A stretch of 5,196 bases of DNA from an uncultured Klebsiella sp. (GTDB lineage Bacteria > Pseudomonadota > Gammaproteobacteria > Enterobacterales > Enterobacteriaceae), in the NCBI GenBank assembly GCA_902490055.1, contig CABUCP010000267.1:1-5196 (forward strand). The letters run 5' to 3'. A program made the position numbers and the translations under genes. Shown one piece after another: positions 1 to 5,196 of the stretch (its first letter is position 1; every line of letters starts with the position of its first letter). The notes below the pieces were generated by a model. It did not search any database. It was not told the origin of the DNA and saw only the letters and a list, made by a program, of their open reading frames with translations.

Positions 1-636
1 AGGTTGCAGCGTAATCACTTCATCAGCGTGGGCTATTTCGTTTTGGTCGTGAGTGACCCACAGAATGGCAATCCCCCGTTCCGTCGCATAGCGATGAATA
101 ATCTCGTTGACGATGCGCTTATTCGTCTCATCCAGCGCACTGGTAATTTCATCGAGCAGCAGCACCTGCGGCAGAAACTGTAAATTACGAATCAGCGAGA
201 CCCGCTGTTTTTCGCCGCCGGAAAGCTCATTAATGGATTTCTCCAGCGTATTATCCGTCAGCCCGAAACGCTCAAGGTCGGCAACCAGCGCTTTAGGATC
301 CGGCTGTTTATTGCGGATCTGCCACGGAAAGACCAGGTTGTCGTAGACCGAATCACCGAACAGCGCCGGAGTCTGCGCGCAGTAGGATACCTGCTGGCGA
401 TAGCTTTCAGGCGACAGCGTGGCGATCTCTTTATCGTTGAAAAAAATCTGTCCGCTGGTCGGGCTCAGCAGCGAAGCGATAATTTTCAGTAAGGTGCTTT
501 TACCGCAGCCGGACGGCCCGGTAATCAATTTAAATTCCCCAGCCGCAATCTGCAGGTCGATATTATTCAGAATGACCGCGTCGTCGGTTTTAAAACCAAC
601 GCCCTCAAGACGTAAAATCGCGTTATTTTCCTTCAT
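1..636 (-). CDS. fetA: FetA (YbbL), ATP-binding subunit of the FetAB iron exporter; 3' end cut by the window edge
   Basis: This is the cytoplasmic ATPase of an ABC exporter. In E. coli FetA works with the membrane protein FetB to export iron and lower oxidative stress. The 212 residues present show all the nucleotide-binding motifs: Walker A GPSGCGKST (residues 40-48), Q-loop Gln88 in YCAQTP, signature LSGGEKQR (138-145), Walker B VLLLDE (158-163), D-loop SALD (166-169) and switch His196 in VTHD. The E. coli protein has 225 residues, so about 13 C-terminal residues lie left of the window, where fetB would be expected next. Translation starts at ATG 634-636, with AGGA (complement of 643-646) six bases upstream. 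The gene is divergent from qmcA. The family assignment is certain; iron as the substrate rests on similarity to E. coli FetA. Confidence 0.95.
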   Translation of the reverse strand, partial: MKENNAILRLEGVGFKTDDAVILNNIDLQIAAGEFKLITGPSGCGKSTLLKIIASLLSPTSGQIFFNDKEIATLSPESYRQQVSYCAQTPALFGDSVYDNLVFPWQIRNKQPDPKALVADLERFGLTDNTLEKSINELSGGEKQRVSLIRNLQFLPQVLLLDEITSALDETNKRIVNEIIHRYATERGIAILWVTHDQNEIAHADEVITLQP

Positions 637-686
637 TATATGTCCTGTTTATTTCCTAAAACGCAGAAAGTTTACTCCAGTTTTCT

Positions 687-714
687 TTCACCGGAACAAG
701 GAGAAAGTTATACT
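687..714 (+). promoter_or_regulatory. Probable sigma-70 promoter of qmcA-ybbJ
   Basis: TTCACC at 687-692 (4/6 to the -35 consensus) and TATACT at 709-714 (5/6 to the -10 consensus) are separated by 16 bases. The expected start is near 721, which gives a leader of about 56 bases before the qmcA start codon. The leader contains a short inverted repeat, GCGCC (727-731) with GGCGC (742-746), around a 10-base loop. This is the best promoter match in the fetA-qmcA gap, but it is predicted by eye only. Confidence 0.5.
707..712 (-). promoter_or_regulatory. Possible fetA -10 element overlapping the qmcA -10
   Basis: On the minus strand, 712 to 707 read TATAAC, matching five of six bases of the sigma-70 -10 consensus. 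No convincing -35 lies 16-18 bases upstream of it. Transcription from here would start near 700 and give a fetA leader of about 64 bases. A second, weaker option is TAAACT (674 to 669, minus strand), also with a poor -35. This is a suggestion only. Confidence 0.3.
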
Positions 715-764
715 CTGTTTAAACATGCGCCATTTCGCTGCGGCGCCCCATCAGGCAACAAGAC

Positions 765-770
765 AGGAGG
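765..770 (+). promoter_or_regulatory. Strong ribosome binding site fixing the qmcA start
   Basis: A full AGGAGG ends six bases before ATG 777. This favours ATG 777 over the in-frame TTG at 774, which would leave only three bases of spacing. The resulting protein has the 305 residues of its E. coli ortholog. Confidence 0.85.
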
Positions 771-776
771 TTTTTG

Positions 777-1694
777 ATGCTGATTTTTATCCCCGTTCTT
801 ATTTTCGTCGCGTTGGTCATTGTCGGGGCGGCAGTCAAAATCGTGCCGCAGGGATACCAATGGACGGTCGAACGCTTTGGCCGCTATACGCAAACGCTTC
901 AGCCGGGCTTAAGTTTAGTGGTGCCGTTTATGGACCGCATCGGCCGCAAAGTGAACATGATGGAACAGGTGCTGGATATCCCGTCACAGGAAGTCATCTC
1001 CCGCGATAACGCCAACGTCACCATTGATGCCGTCTGCTTCATCCAGGTCATCGATGCGCCAAAAGCCGCTTATGAAGTCAGCAACCTTGAGCTGGCGATC
1101 GTTAACCTGACGATGACCAATATCCGTACCGTGCTCGGCTCGATGGAGCTCGATGAAATGCTCTCCCAGCGCGACAGTATCAACACCCGCCTGCTGCATA
1201 TCGTCGACGACGCCACCAATCCATGGGGGGTGAAAATTACCCGCGTCGAAATTCGCGACGTTCGCCCGCCGGCGGAGCTTATCTCCTCGATGAACGCCCA
1301 GATGAAAGCCGAACGTACCAAACGCGCTTATATCCTGGAAGCCGAAGGGATTCGTCAGGCGGAAATCCTCAAAGCGGAAGGCGAAAAACAGTCGCAGATC
1401 CTCAAAGCCGAAGGTGAACGCCAGTCGGCGTTCTTACAGGCGGAAGCGCGCGAACGTTCTGCCGAAGCGGAAGCCCGCGCCACCCAGATGGTGTCATCGG
1501 CAATCGCCTCCGGCGACATTCAGGCGATTAACTACTTCGTGGCGCAGAAATACACCGATGCGCTGCAGCAAATTGGATCCGCTAACAACAGTAAAGTGGT
1601 GATGATGCCGCTGGATGCCAGCAGCCTGATGGGCTCGATCGCCGGGATCGGCGAGCTGCTGAAGGAAAGCAGCAGCGAACGGACAAAATCATGA
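777..1694 (+). CDS. qmcA: QmcA (YbbK), SPFH/band-7 family inner-membrane protein
   Basis: QmcA is a 305-residue stomatin/prohibitin/flotillin-type scaffold. In E. coli, excess QmcA relieves the growth defect of cells lacking the membrane proteases FtsH and HtpX, which places it in membrane protein quality control. The order is: one hydrophobic helix (about residues 2-20), an SPFH domain (about 20-180) with typical stretches such as [15 protein letters not shown] (23-37) and EIRDVRPP (158-165), then an alanine/glutamate-rich coiled coil (about 175-237) and a short hydrophobic C-terminal part (about 272-296). The coiled coil contains four near-identical 11-residue repeats (185-228). The stop codon overlaps the ybbJ start in ATGA (1691-1694), so the two genes are almost certainly co-transcribed and translationally coupled. 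Length and sequence match the E. coli protein closely. Its biochemical action is not established even in E. coli. Confidence 0.96.
   Translation: MLIFIPVLIFVALVIVGAAVKIVPQGYQWTVERFGRYTQTLQPGLSLVVPFMDRIGRKVNMMEQVLDIPSQEVISRDNANVTIDAVCFIQVIDAPKAAYEVSNLELAIVNLTMTNIRTVLGSMELDEMLSQRDSINTRLLHIVDDATNPWGVKITRVEIRDVRPPAELISSMNAQMKAERTKRAYILEAEGIRQAEILKAEGEKQSQILKAEGERQSAFLQAEARERSAEAEARATQMVSSAIASGDIQAINYFVAQKYTDALQQIGSANNSKVVMMPLDASSLMGSIAGIGELLKESSSERTKS
1329..1460 (+). repeat. Four tandem 33-bp units encoding 11-residue coiled-coil repeats in QmcA
   Basis: Units at 1329-1361, 1362-1394, 1395-1427 and 1428-1460 encode [33 protein letters not shown] and [11 protein letters not shown]. Units 2 and 3 are nearly identical as protein and close in DNA; unit 4 is the most diverged. 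An 11-residue (hendecad) period is typical of the right-handed or straight coiled coils in SPFH proteins, and probably forms the oligomer wall. Confidence 0.85.
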
Positions 1695-2149
1695 TCGCCC
1701 TGATCATCGCTCACCCGCATATCTTCTGGCTGACTCTCGGCGGGCTGCTGCTGGCGGCGGAGATGCTCGGCAGCAACGGCTACCTGCTGTGGAGCGGCGT
1801 CGCTGGGGTACTCACCGGGCTGCTCACCTGGGCGATTCCCTTCAGTTGGGAGTGGCAGGGAACGTTGTTTGCCGTCCTCACGCTGCTGGCGGCGTGGCTA
1901 TGGTCAAAATGGCTGCGTAAACGTATGAGACAACAACGCCCTGCCGATGCGCAGCTCAATCAGCGCGGCCAGCAGTTGGTTGGCCGCCGCTTTACGCTCG
2001 ATAACGCACTGGAAAACGGCCGCGGCCACGTGCGCGTCGGCGATAGCTCCTGGCCGGTGATCGCCGATGAGGACCTCGCGGCGGGCAGCAAGGTCGAAGT
2101 GGTTGCCGTCGAAGGGATTACCTTGCGGGTCAGAGCCGCCGTCCGTTAA
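1691..2149 (+). CDS. ybbJ: YbbJ, NfeD-like membrane protein with C-terminal OB-fold domain
   Basis: This 152-residue protein matches the length and sequence of E. coli YbbJ. Three hydrophobic segments lie at about residues 3-26, 31-51 and 56-75. A basic stretch [11 protein letters not shown] (73-83) follows, consistent with a cytoplasmic side. The C-terminal part (about 95-149) has the pattern of the NfeD OB fold, including [15 protein letters not shown] (109-123) and [13 protein letters not shown] (135-147). NfeD proteins are encoded next to SPFH proteins across bacteria and are thought to bind or stabilise them; QmcA is the clear partner here. The start overlaps the qmcA stop by four bases. 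Only a weak GGAC (1681-1684) precedes it, so translation probably depends on coupling. The stop shares TTAA with the convergent cueR stop. No enzyme activity is known for this short NfeD type, which lacks the protease domain of long forms. Confidence 0.93.
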   Translation: MIALIIAHPHIFWLTLGGLLLAAEMLGSNGYLLWSGVAGVLTGLLTWAIPFSWEWQGTLFAVLTLLAAWLWSKWLRKRMRQQRPADAQLNQRGQQLVGRRFTLDNALENGRGHVRVGDSSWPVIADEDLAAGSKVEVVAVEGITLRVRAAVR

Positions 2150-2556
2150 GCCTGCGCTTTGCGGTGACAGCAGCCGGAGAGATTATCCATAATCGGGCAA
2201 TCCGCGCTGTCATCGCCGGGACAGGAGTCCGCCAGCGCCAGCAGATGCGCGCGCATATTTTGCAGTTCATTGATATGGCGCTCGATATCCGCAACTTTCT
2301 CCAGCGTGCGCCGCTTCACATCGGCGCTGTGCCGTGATGGATCGTTAAACAACGCCACCAGCTCGCGGCACTCTTCCAGATTAAATCCCACCTGCCGCGC
2401 CTGGCGCAGCAGCGTCAGTTCATCCAGGTGTTTCTGGCTGTAGGTACGGTAGCCGTTGTCGCTGCGCAGCGGCGCAGTCACCAGCCCTTTCTCTTCGTAA
2501 AAACGAATCGCTTTGCTGGTTAAGCCGGTTTTTTTCGCGACATCGCTAATATTCAT
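2146..2556 (-). CDS. cueR: CueR, MerR-family Cu(I)-responsive transcription activator
   Basis: CueR is a 136-residue cytoplasmic copper sensor. It binds its promoters as a dimer and, when loaded with Cu(I), Ag(I) or Au(I), distorts the DNA to activate copA (and cueO in E. coli). Visible parts are the N-terminal MerR helix-turn-helix [21 protein letters not shown] (1-21, shown as [10 protein letters not shown] then [11 protein letters not shown]), the wing NGYRTYS (34-40), the long dimerisation helix (about 77-110), and the metal loop with Cys112 and Cys120 in [11 protein letters not shown]. Ser77, typical of sensors for +1 metal ions, is present. The tail GCCHRKAQA differs slightly from the E. 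coli CCHH tail. Cys63 replaces the E. coli serine and lies outside the metal site. Start is ATG 2554-2556 with AGGGGG (2566 to 2561) four bases upstream. The gene is divergent from copA and converges on ybbJ. Confidence 0.97.
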   Translation of the reverse strand: MNISDVAKKTGLTSKAIRFYEEKGLVTAPLRSDNGYRTYSQKHLDELTLLRQARQVGFNLEECRELVALFNDPSRHSADVKRRTLEKVADIERHINELQNMRAHLLALADSCPGDDSADCPIMDNLSGCCHRKAQA

Positions 2557-2565
2557 TTATCCCCC

Positions 2566-2596
2566 TTGACCTTCCCCTTGCTGGAAGGTTTAACCT
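2566..2596 (+). promoter_or_regulatory. CueR-activated copA promoter with operator dyad
   Basis: The -35 TTGACC (2566-2571) and -10 TAACCT (2591-2596) are 19 bases apart. This is the over-long spacer typical of MerR-family promoters, which the activator must twist to make usable. Within it sits a perfect 7-bp inverted repeat, ACCTTCC (2569-2575) and GGAAGGT (2583-2589), around CCTTGCT. This matches the known E. coli copA operator. The expected start is near 2603, giving a leader of about 60 bases before copA. Confidence 0.93.
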
Positions 2597-2601
2597 TCTT
2601 A

Positions 2602-2630
2602 ATACTCGATGAAAGAGTGTGTTCGGTCAA
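2602..2630 (-). promoter_or_regulatory. Candidate cueR promoter
   Basis: On the minus strand TTGACC (2630 to 2625, 5/6 to the -35 consensus) is followed after 17 bases by GAGTAT (2607 to 2602, 3/6 to the -10 consensus). Transcription would start near 2595, just before the CueR dyad at 2589-2569, so the dyad would lie in the cueR leader. The -10 match is poor and the call is tentative. Confidence 0.35.
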
Positions 2631-2650
2631 TCGTTAACCGGAAAATTATT

Positions 2651-2656
2651 CAGGAG
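2651..2656 (+). promoter_or_regulatory. Ribosome binding site fixing the copA start
   Basis: CAGGAG lies six bases before ATG 2663. The frame is open upstream to an ATG at 2609, but that codon has no ribosome binding site and would sit only about six bases from the predicted transcription start. ATG 2663 gives the N-terminus [17 protein letters not shown], which aligns with E. coli CopA. Confidence 0.85.
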
Positions 2657-2662
2657 TTATTT

Positions 2663-2874
2663 ATGTCTAACACTATCGACCTGACGCTCGATGGCCTCTC
2701 CTGCGGCCACTGCGTTAAACGCGTGAAAGAGAGCCTGGAACAACGTCCCGACGTTGAACAGGCGGATGTTACCGTCACCGAAGCGCACGTGACGGGCAGC
2801 GCCAGCGCTGAAGCCCTGATTGAGACCATTAAACAAGCCGGATACGGCGCGGAGCTCAGCCACCCAAAGGCTAA
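2663..2874 (+). CDS. copA(Z): CopA(Z), predicted 70-residue copper chaperone made by -1 frameshifting within copA
   Basis: Reading 2663-2869 gives the first 69 CopA residues, comprising metal-binding domain 1 with its C14/C17 pair. A -1 shift on C CCA AAG then re-reads base 2869, giving GGC (Gly70), and terminates at TAA 2872-2874. E. coli copA is known to produce a 70-residue cytoplasmic Cu(I) chaperone in just this way, filling the role that a separate copZ gene plays in other bacteria. No copZ is visible here. The frame, stop and heptamer are seen directly; production of the protein is inferred from the E. coli case. Confidence 0.8.
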
Positions 2875-5164
2875 ACCGCTGGCAGAATCATCAATCCCGT
2901 CGGAAGCACTGACAGCGGCCACTTCTGAGCTTCCGGCAGCCCATGACGAGGATGACAGTCAACAGCTGCTGATCAACGGCATGAGCTGCGCCAGCTGCGT
3001 CTCCCGGGTCCAAAACGCGCTTGCCGCGGTTCCGGGAGTCTCACAGGCGCGGGTAAACCTCGCGGAACGCACGGCGCTGGTGATGGGCAGTGCGTCCGCC
3101 GCAGAATTAGTGCAGGCGGTGGAAAAAGCCGGCTACGGCGCGGAGGCGATCGAAGACGATTTGGAACGCCGCGAACGTCAGCAGGAAACCGCCATCGCCA
3201 CCATGAAACGTTTTCGCTGGCAGGCGATTGTCGCCCTGCTGGTCGGCGTGCCGGTAATGGTCTGGGGAATGATCGGCGATAACATGATGGTCAGCGACGA
3301 CAACCGTTCGCTATGGCTGGTTATCGGCCTCGTCACCCTCGCGGTGATGGTCTTCGCCGGCGGCCACTTCTACCGCAGCGCGTGGAAAAGCCTGAAAAAC
3401 GGCACCGCCACCATGGATACGCTGGTAGCGCTGGGTACCGGCGTCGCCTGGCTGTACTCCATGAGCGTTAACCTGTGGCCGCAATGGTTCCCGATGGAAG
3501 CGCGGCACCTTTACTACGAAGCCAGCGCGATGATTATCGGTCTGATTAACCTCGGCCATATGCTGGAAGCCCGCGCGCGTCAGCGTTCCTCGAAAGCGCT
3601 GGAAAAACTACTCGACCTGACGCCGCCTTCAGCGCGCGTGGTAACGCCTGAAGGGGAAAAAGATCTGCCGCTCGCCGAAGTCCAGGCCGGCATGACCCTG
3701 CGCCTGACCACCGGCGACCGCGTCCCGGTTGACGGCGTGATAAGTCAGGGCGAAGCCTGGTTTGATGAAGCAATGCTGACCGGCGAGCCGGTGCCGCAGC
3801 AAAAAGGCGATGGCGACGCCATTCATGCCGGTACCGTGGTGCAGGACGGCAGCGTGCTGTTTACCGCCAGCGCCGTCGGCAGCCAGACCACGCTGGCGCG
3901 GATTATCCGCATGGTACGCCAGGCGCAAAGCAGCAAGCCGGAAATCGGCCAGCTGGCGGATAAAATCTCCGCCGTGTTCGTCCCGGCCGTGGTGGCCATT
4001 GCGCTGATCAGCGCCGCAATCTGGTACTTCTTCGGCCCGGCGCCGCAAATTGTCTATACCCTGGTGATTGCCACCACGGTTCTGATTATCGCCTGTCCGT
4101 GTGCGTTAGGCCTGGCGACGCCGATGTCGATTATCTCCGGCGTCGGCCGGGCGGCAGAGTACGGCGTGCTGGTTCGCGATGCCGATGCTCTGCAGCGCGC
4201 CAGCGAGCTCGATACCCTGGTGTTTGATAAAACCGGTACCCTGACCGAAGGCAAGCCGCAGGTGGTGGCCGTGAAAACCTTCGCAGGGTTTGATGAAACA
4301 ACCGCGGTGCGTCTTGCCGCCGCGCTCGAGCAGGGTTCAAGCCATCCGCTGGCACGGGCGATCCTCGATAAAGCCGCCGACAGCACTTTACCGGAAGTAA
4401 GCGGCTTCCGTACCCTGCGCGGGCTTGGCGTCAGCGGTGAAGCGGAAGGCCGTCGACTGCTGCTCGGCAACCAGGCGCTGCTTAACGAGCAGCATATCGC
4501 CACCGCGGAACTGGAAAGCGAGATGACGACACAGGCCTCGCGCGGCGCCACGCCGGTACTGCTGGCGATCGATGGTCAGGCCGCGGCGCTGTTCGCCATC
4601 CGTGACCCGCTACGTGAAGATAGCGTCGACGCGCTGGCGCGCCTGCATCGTCAGGGCTACCGGCTGGTGATGCTGACCGGGGATAACCCTACTACCGCCA
4701 ATGCCATCGCCAAAGAAGCGGGCATTGATGAAGTGATAGCCGGTGTGCTGCCGGACGGCAAAGCCGATGCCATTAAACGTCTGCAGAGCCAGGGGCACAA
4801 AGTGGCAATGGTCGGCGACGGTATTAATGACGCCCCGGCGCTGGCGCAGGCGGATGTTGGTATCGCCATGGGCGGCGGCAGCGATGTCGCCATTGAGACC
4901 GCGGCGATCACCCTGATGCGCCATAGCCTTAACGGCGTGGCCGATGCACTGGCGATTTCAAAAGCGACATTGCGTAATATGAAACAAAACCTGCTGGGCG
5001 CCTTTGTCTATAACTCGCTGGGTATCCCCATTGCGGCCGGGATCCTCTGGCCGCTGACCGGTACGCTGCTGAACCCGGTGGTCGCTGGGGCAGCAATGGC
5101 GCTATCGTCGATCACCGTCGTGAGCAACGCGAACCGCCTGCTGCGCTTTAAACCGAAAGATTAG
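2663..5164 (+). CDS. copA: CopA, Cu(I)-exporting P1B-type ATPase
   Basis: CopA is an inner-membrane pump that uses ATP to move Cu(I) (and Ag(I)) from cytoplasm to periplasm. It is the main copper resistance ATPase of enterobacteria. Length is 833 residues, against 834 in E. coli. The order is: metal-binding domain 1 with C14-GH-C17, a linker (about 68-98), metal-binding domain 2 with C109-AS-C112, two class-specific helices (about 187-205 and 215-233), helices near 253-270 and 285-301, actuator motif TGEP (373-376), a helix near 436-456, a helix with the CPC copper site (Cys478, Cys480), phosphorylation motif DKTGT (Asp522), nucleotide-binding HP (561-562), TGDN (672-675), GDGINDAP (718-725), then two last helices carrying Tyr783-Asn784 and Met812/Ser815, conserved Cu(I) ligands or neighbours in this class. 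All key residues are present. It is divergent from its activator gene cueR. A frameshift cassette at 2863-2937 allows a second, short product. Confidence 0.98.
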   Translation: MSNTIDLTLDGLSCGHCVKRVKESLEQRPDVEQADVTVTEAHVTGSASAEALIETIKQAGYGAELSHPKAKPLAESSIPSEALTAATSELPAAHDEDDSQQLLINGMSCASCVSRVQNALAAVPGVSQARVNLAERTALVMGSASAAELVQAVEKAGYGAEAIEDDLERRERQQETAIATMKRFRWQAIVALLVGVPVMVWGMIGDNMMVSDDNRSLWLVIGLVTLAVMVFAGGHFYRSAWKSLKNGTATMDTLVALGTGVAWLYSMSVNLWPQWFPMEARHLYYEASAMIIGLINLGHMLEARARQRSSKALEKLLDLTPPSARVVTPEGEKDLPLAEVQAGMTLRLTTGDRVPVDGVISQGEAWFDEAMLTGEPVPQQKGDGDAIHAGTVVQDGSVLFTASAVGSQTTLARIIRMVRQAQSSKPEIGQLADKISAVFVPAVVAIALISAAIWYFFGPAPQIVYTLVIATTVLIIACPCALGLATPMSIISGVGRAAEYGVLVRDADALQRASELDTLVFDKTGTLTEGKPQVVAVKTFAGFDETTAVRLAAALEQGSSHPLARAILDKAADSTLPEVSGFRTLRGLGVSGEAEGRRLLLGNQALLNEQHIATAELESEMTTQASRGATPVLLAIDGQAAALFAIRDPLREDSVDALARLHRQGYRLVMLTGDNPTTANAIAKEAGIDEVIAGVLPDGKADAIKRLQSQGHKVAMVGDGINDAPALAQADVGIAMGGGSDVAIETAAITLMRHSLNGVADALAISKATLRNMKQNLLGAFVYNSLGIPIAAGILWPLTGTLLNPVVAGAAMALSSITVVSNANRLLRFKPKD
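2863..2937 (+). promoter_or_regulatory. Programmed -1 frameshift signal: slippery heptamer plus potential H-type pseudoknot
   Basis: The slippery sequence CCCAAAG (2863-2869) is in phase as C CCA AAG, so Pro and Lys tRNAs can re-pair on CCC and AAA. After a six-base spacer, stem 1 pairs CCGCTG (2876-2881) with CAGCGG (2913-2918). Stem 2 pairs GTCGGAAGC (2899-2907) with GCTTCCGGC (2929-2937): nine pairs including one G-U. Loops are 17, 5 and 10 bases. The -1 stop is at 2872-2874. Pairings were found by eye; the energy was not computed. Confidence 0.75.
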
Positions 5165-5196
5165 CGCAATCACAGGAAAACGGGCGCTGAGGTTAC

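Noticed and set aside
693..718. GGAAC at 693-697 as a sigma-E -35 element for qmcA
   Set aside because: The match stops at GGAAC, and the only -10-like TCTG downstream (714-717) is at too short a spacing. The overlapping sigma-70 elements fit better.
774..776. TTG as an earlier qmcA start
   Set aside because: It leaves only three bases after AGGAGG. ATG 777 has ideal spacing and gives the 305-residue length of the E. coli protein.
2622..2642. Stem-loop in the copA leader (TTCGGT with ACCGGA)
   Set aside because: It has six pairs including one G-U around a 9-base loop, is weak, and does not cover the ribosome binding site. I see no reason to assign it a function.
2609..2662. 18-codon N-terminal extension of CopA from ATG 2609
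   Set aside because: It has no ribosome binding site, sits about six bases from the predicted transcription start, and has no counterpart in E. coli CopA. ATG 2663 has CAGGAG at good spacing.
4054..4551. Long minus-strand open frame (165 codons) inside copA
   Set aside because: It is a shadow frame in G+C-rich coding DNA. It is rich in Ser, Arg and Pro, has no recognisable domain, and lies opposite the catalytic core of CopA.
5163..5188. Inverted repeat AGCGC/GCGCT just after copA as a terminator
   Set aside because: The stem has only five pairs around a 16-base loop and no T-run follows within the window.
5193..5195. TTA at the right edge as the stop codon of a convergent minus-strand gene
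   Set aside because: A minus-strand neighbour (ybaQ-like by E. coli order) is plausible, but three bases at the edge cannot support a gene call.

Overview
The window is a chromosomal core segment from a gamma-proteobacterium of the order Enterobacterales. Every gene reads as a close ortholog of an Escherichia coli K-12 gene (fetA, qmcA, ybbJ, cueR, copA). The sequence diverges from K-12 and is visibly G+C-rich at third codon positions, which fits a Klebsiella/Raoultella/Enterobacter-type genome. The genus cannot be fixed from the sequence alone. I see no insertion sequence, phage gene, tRNA, rRNA or CRISPR array.

Layout from left to right. Positions 1-636 (minus strand) hold fetA, the ATPase of an iron exporter, cut by the left edge about 13 codons before its expected end. 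Positions 637-776 are a divergent promoter region. Positions 777-1694 hold qmcA and 1691-2149 hold ybbJ (both plus). They overlap by ATGA and encode an SPFH membrane scaffold and its NfeD-type partner. cueR (minus, 2146-2556) converges on ybbJ, and the two stop codons share the bases TTAA. Positions 2557-2662 are the cueR/copA divergent control region, with a perfect CueR dyad inside a 19-bp promoter spacer. copA (plus, 2663-5164) fills the rest. The last 32 bases hold no supportable feature.

How the genes work together. CueR senses cytoplasmic Cu(I) and activates copA, which encodes the Cu(I)-exporting P1B-type ATPase. Inside copA, at codons 68-69, is the heptamer C CCA AAG. A -1 stop follows two codons later, and a well-formed potential H-type pseudoknot starts six bases downstream. 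This is the layout known from E. coli for programmed -1 frameshifting, which makes a 70-residue copper chaperone, CopA(Z), from the same start codon. FetA handles iron export on the far left, so metal efflux genes flank the membrane quality-control pair qmcA-ybbJ.

The most informative observations are the conserved frameshift cassette and its drawable pseudoknot. Next is the direct cueR-copA divergence, since K-12 has ybaS and ybaT between these genes. The CueR dyad may also act as a roadblock or RNA hairpin in the cueR leader. I do not see a wholly undescribed system here.
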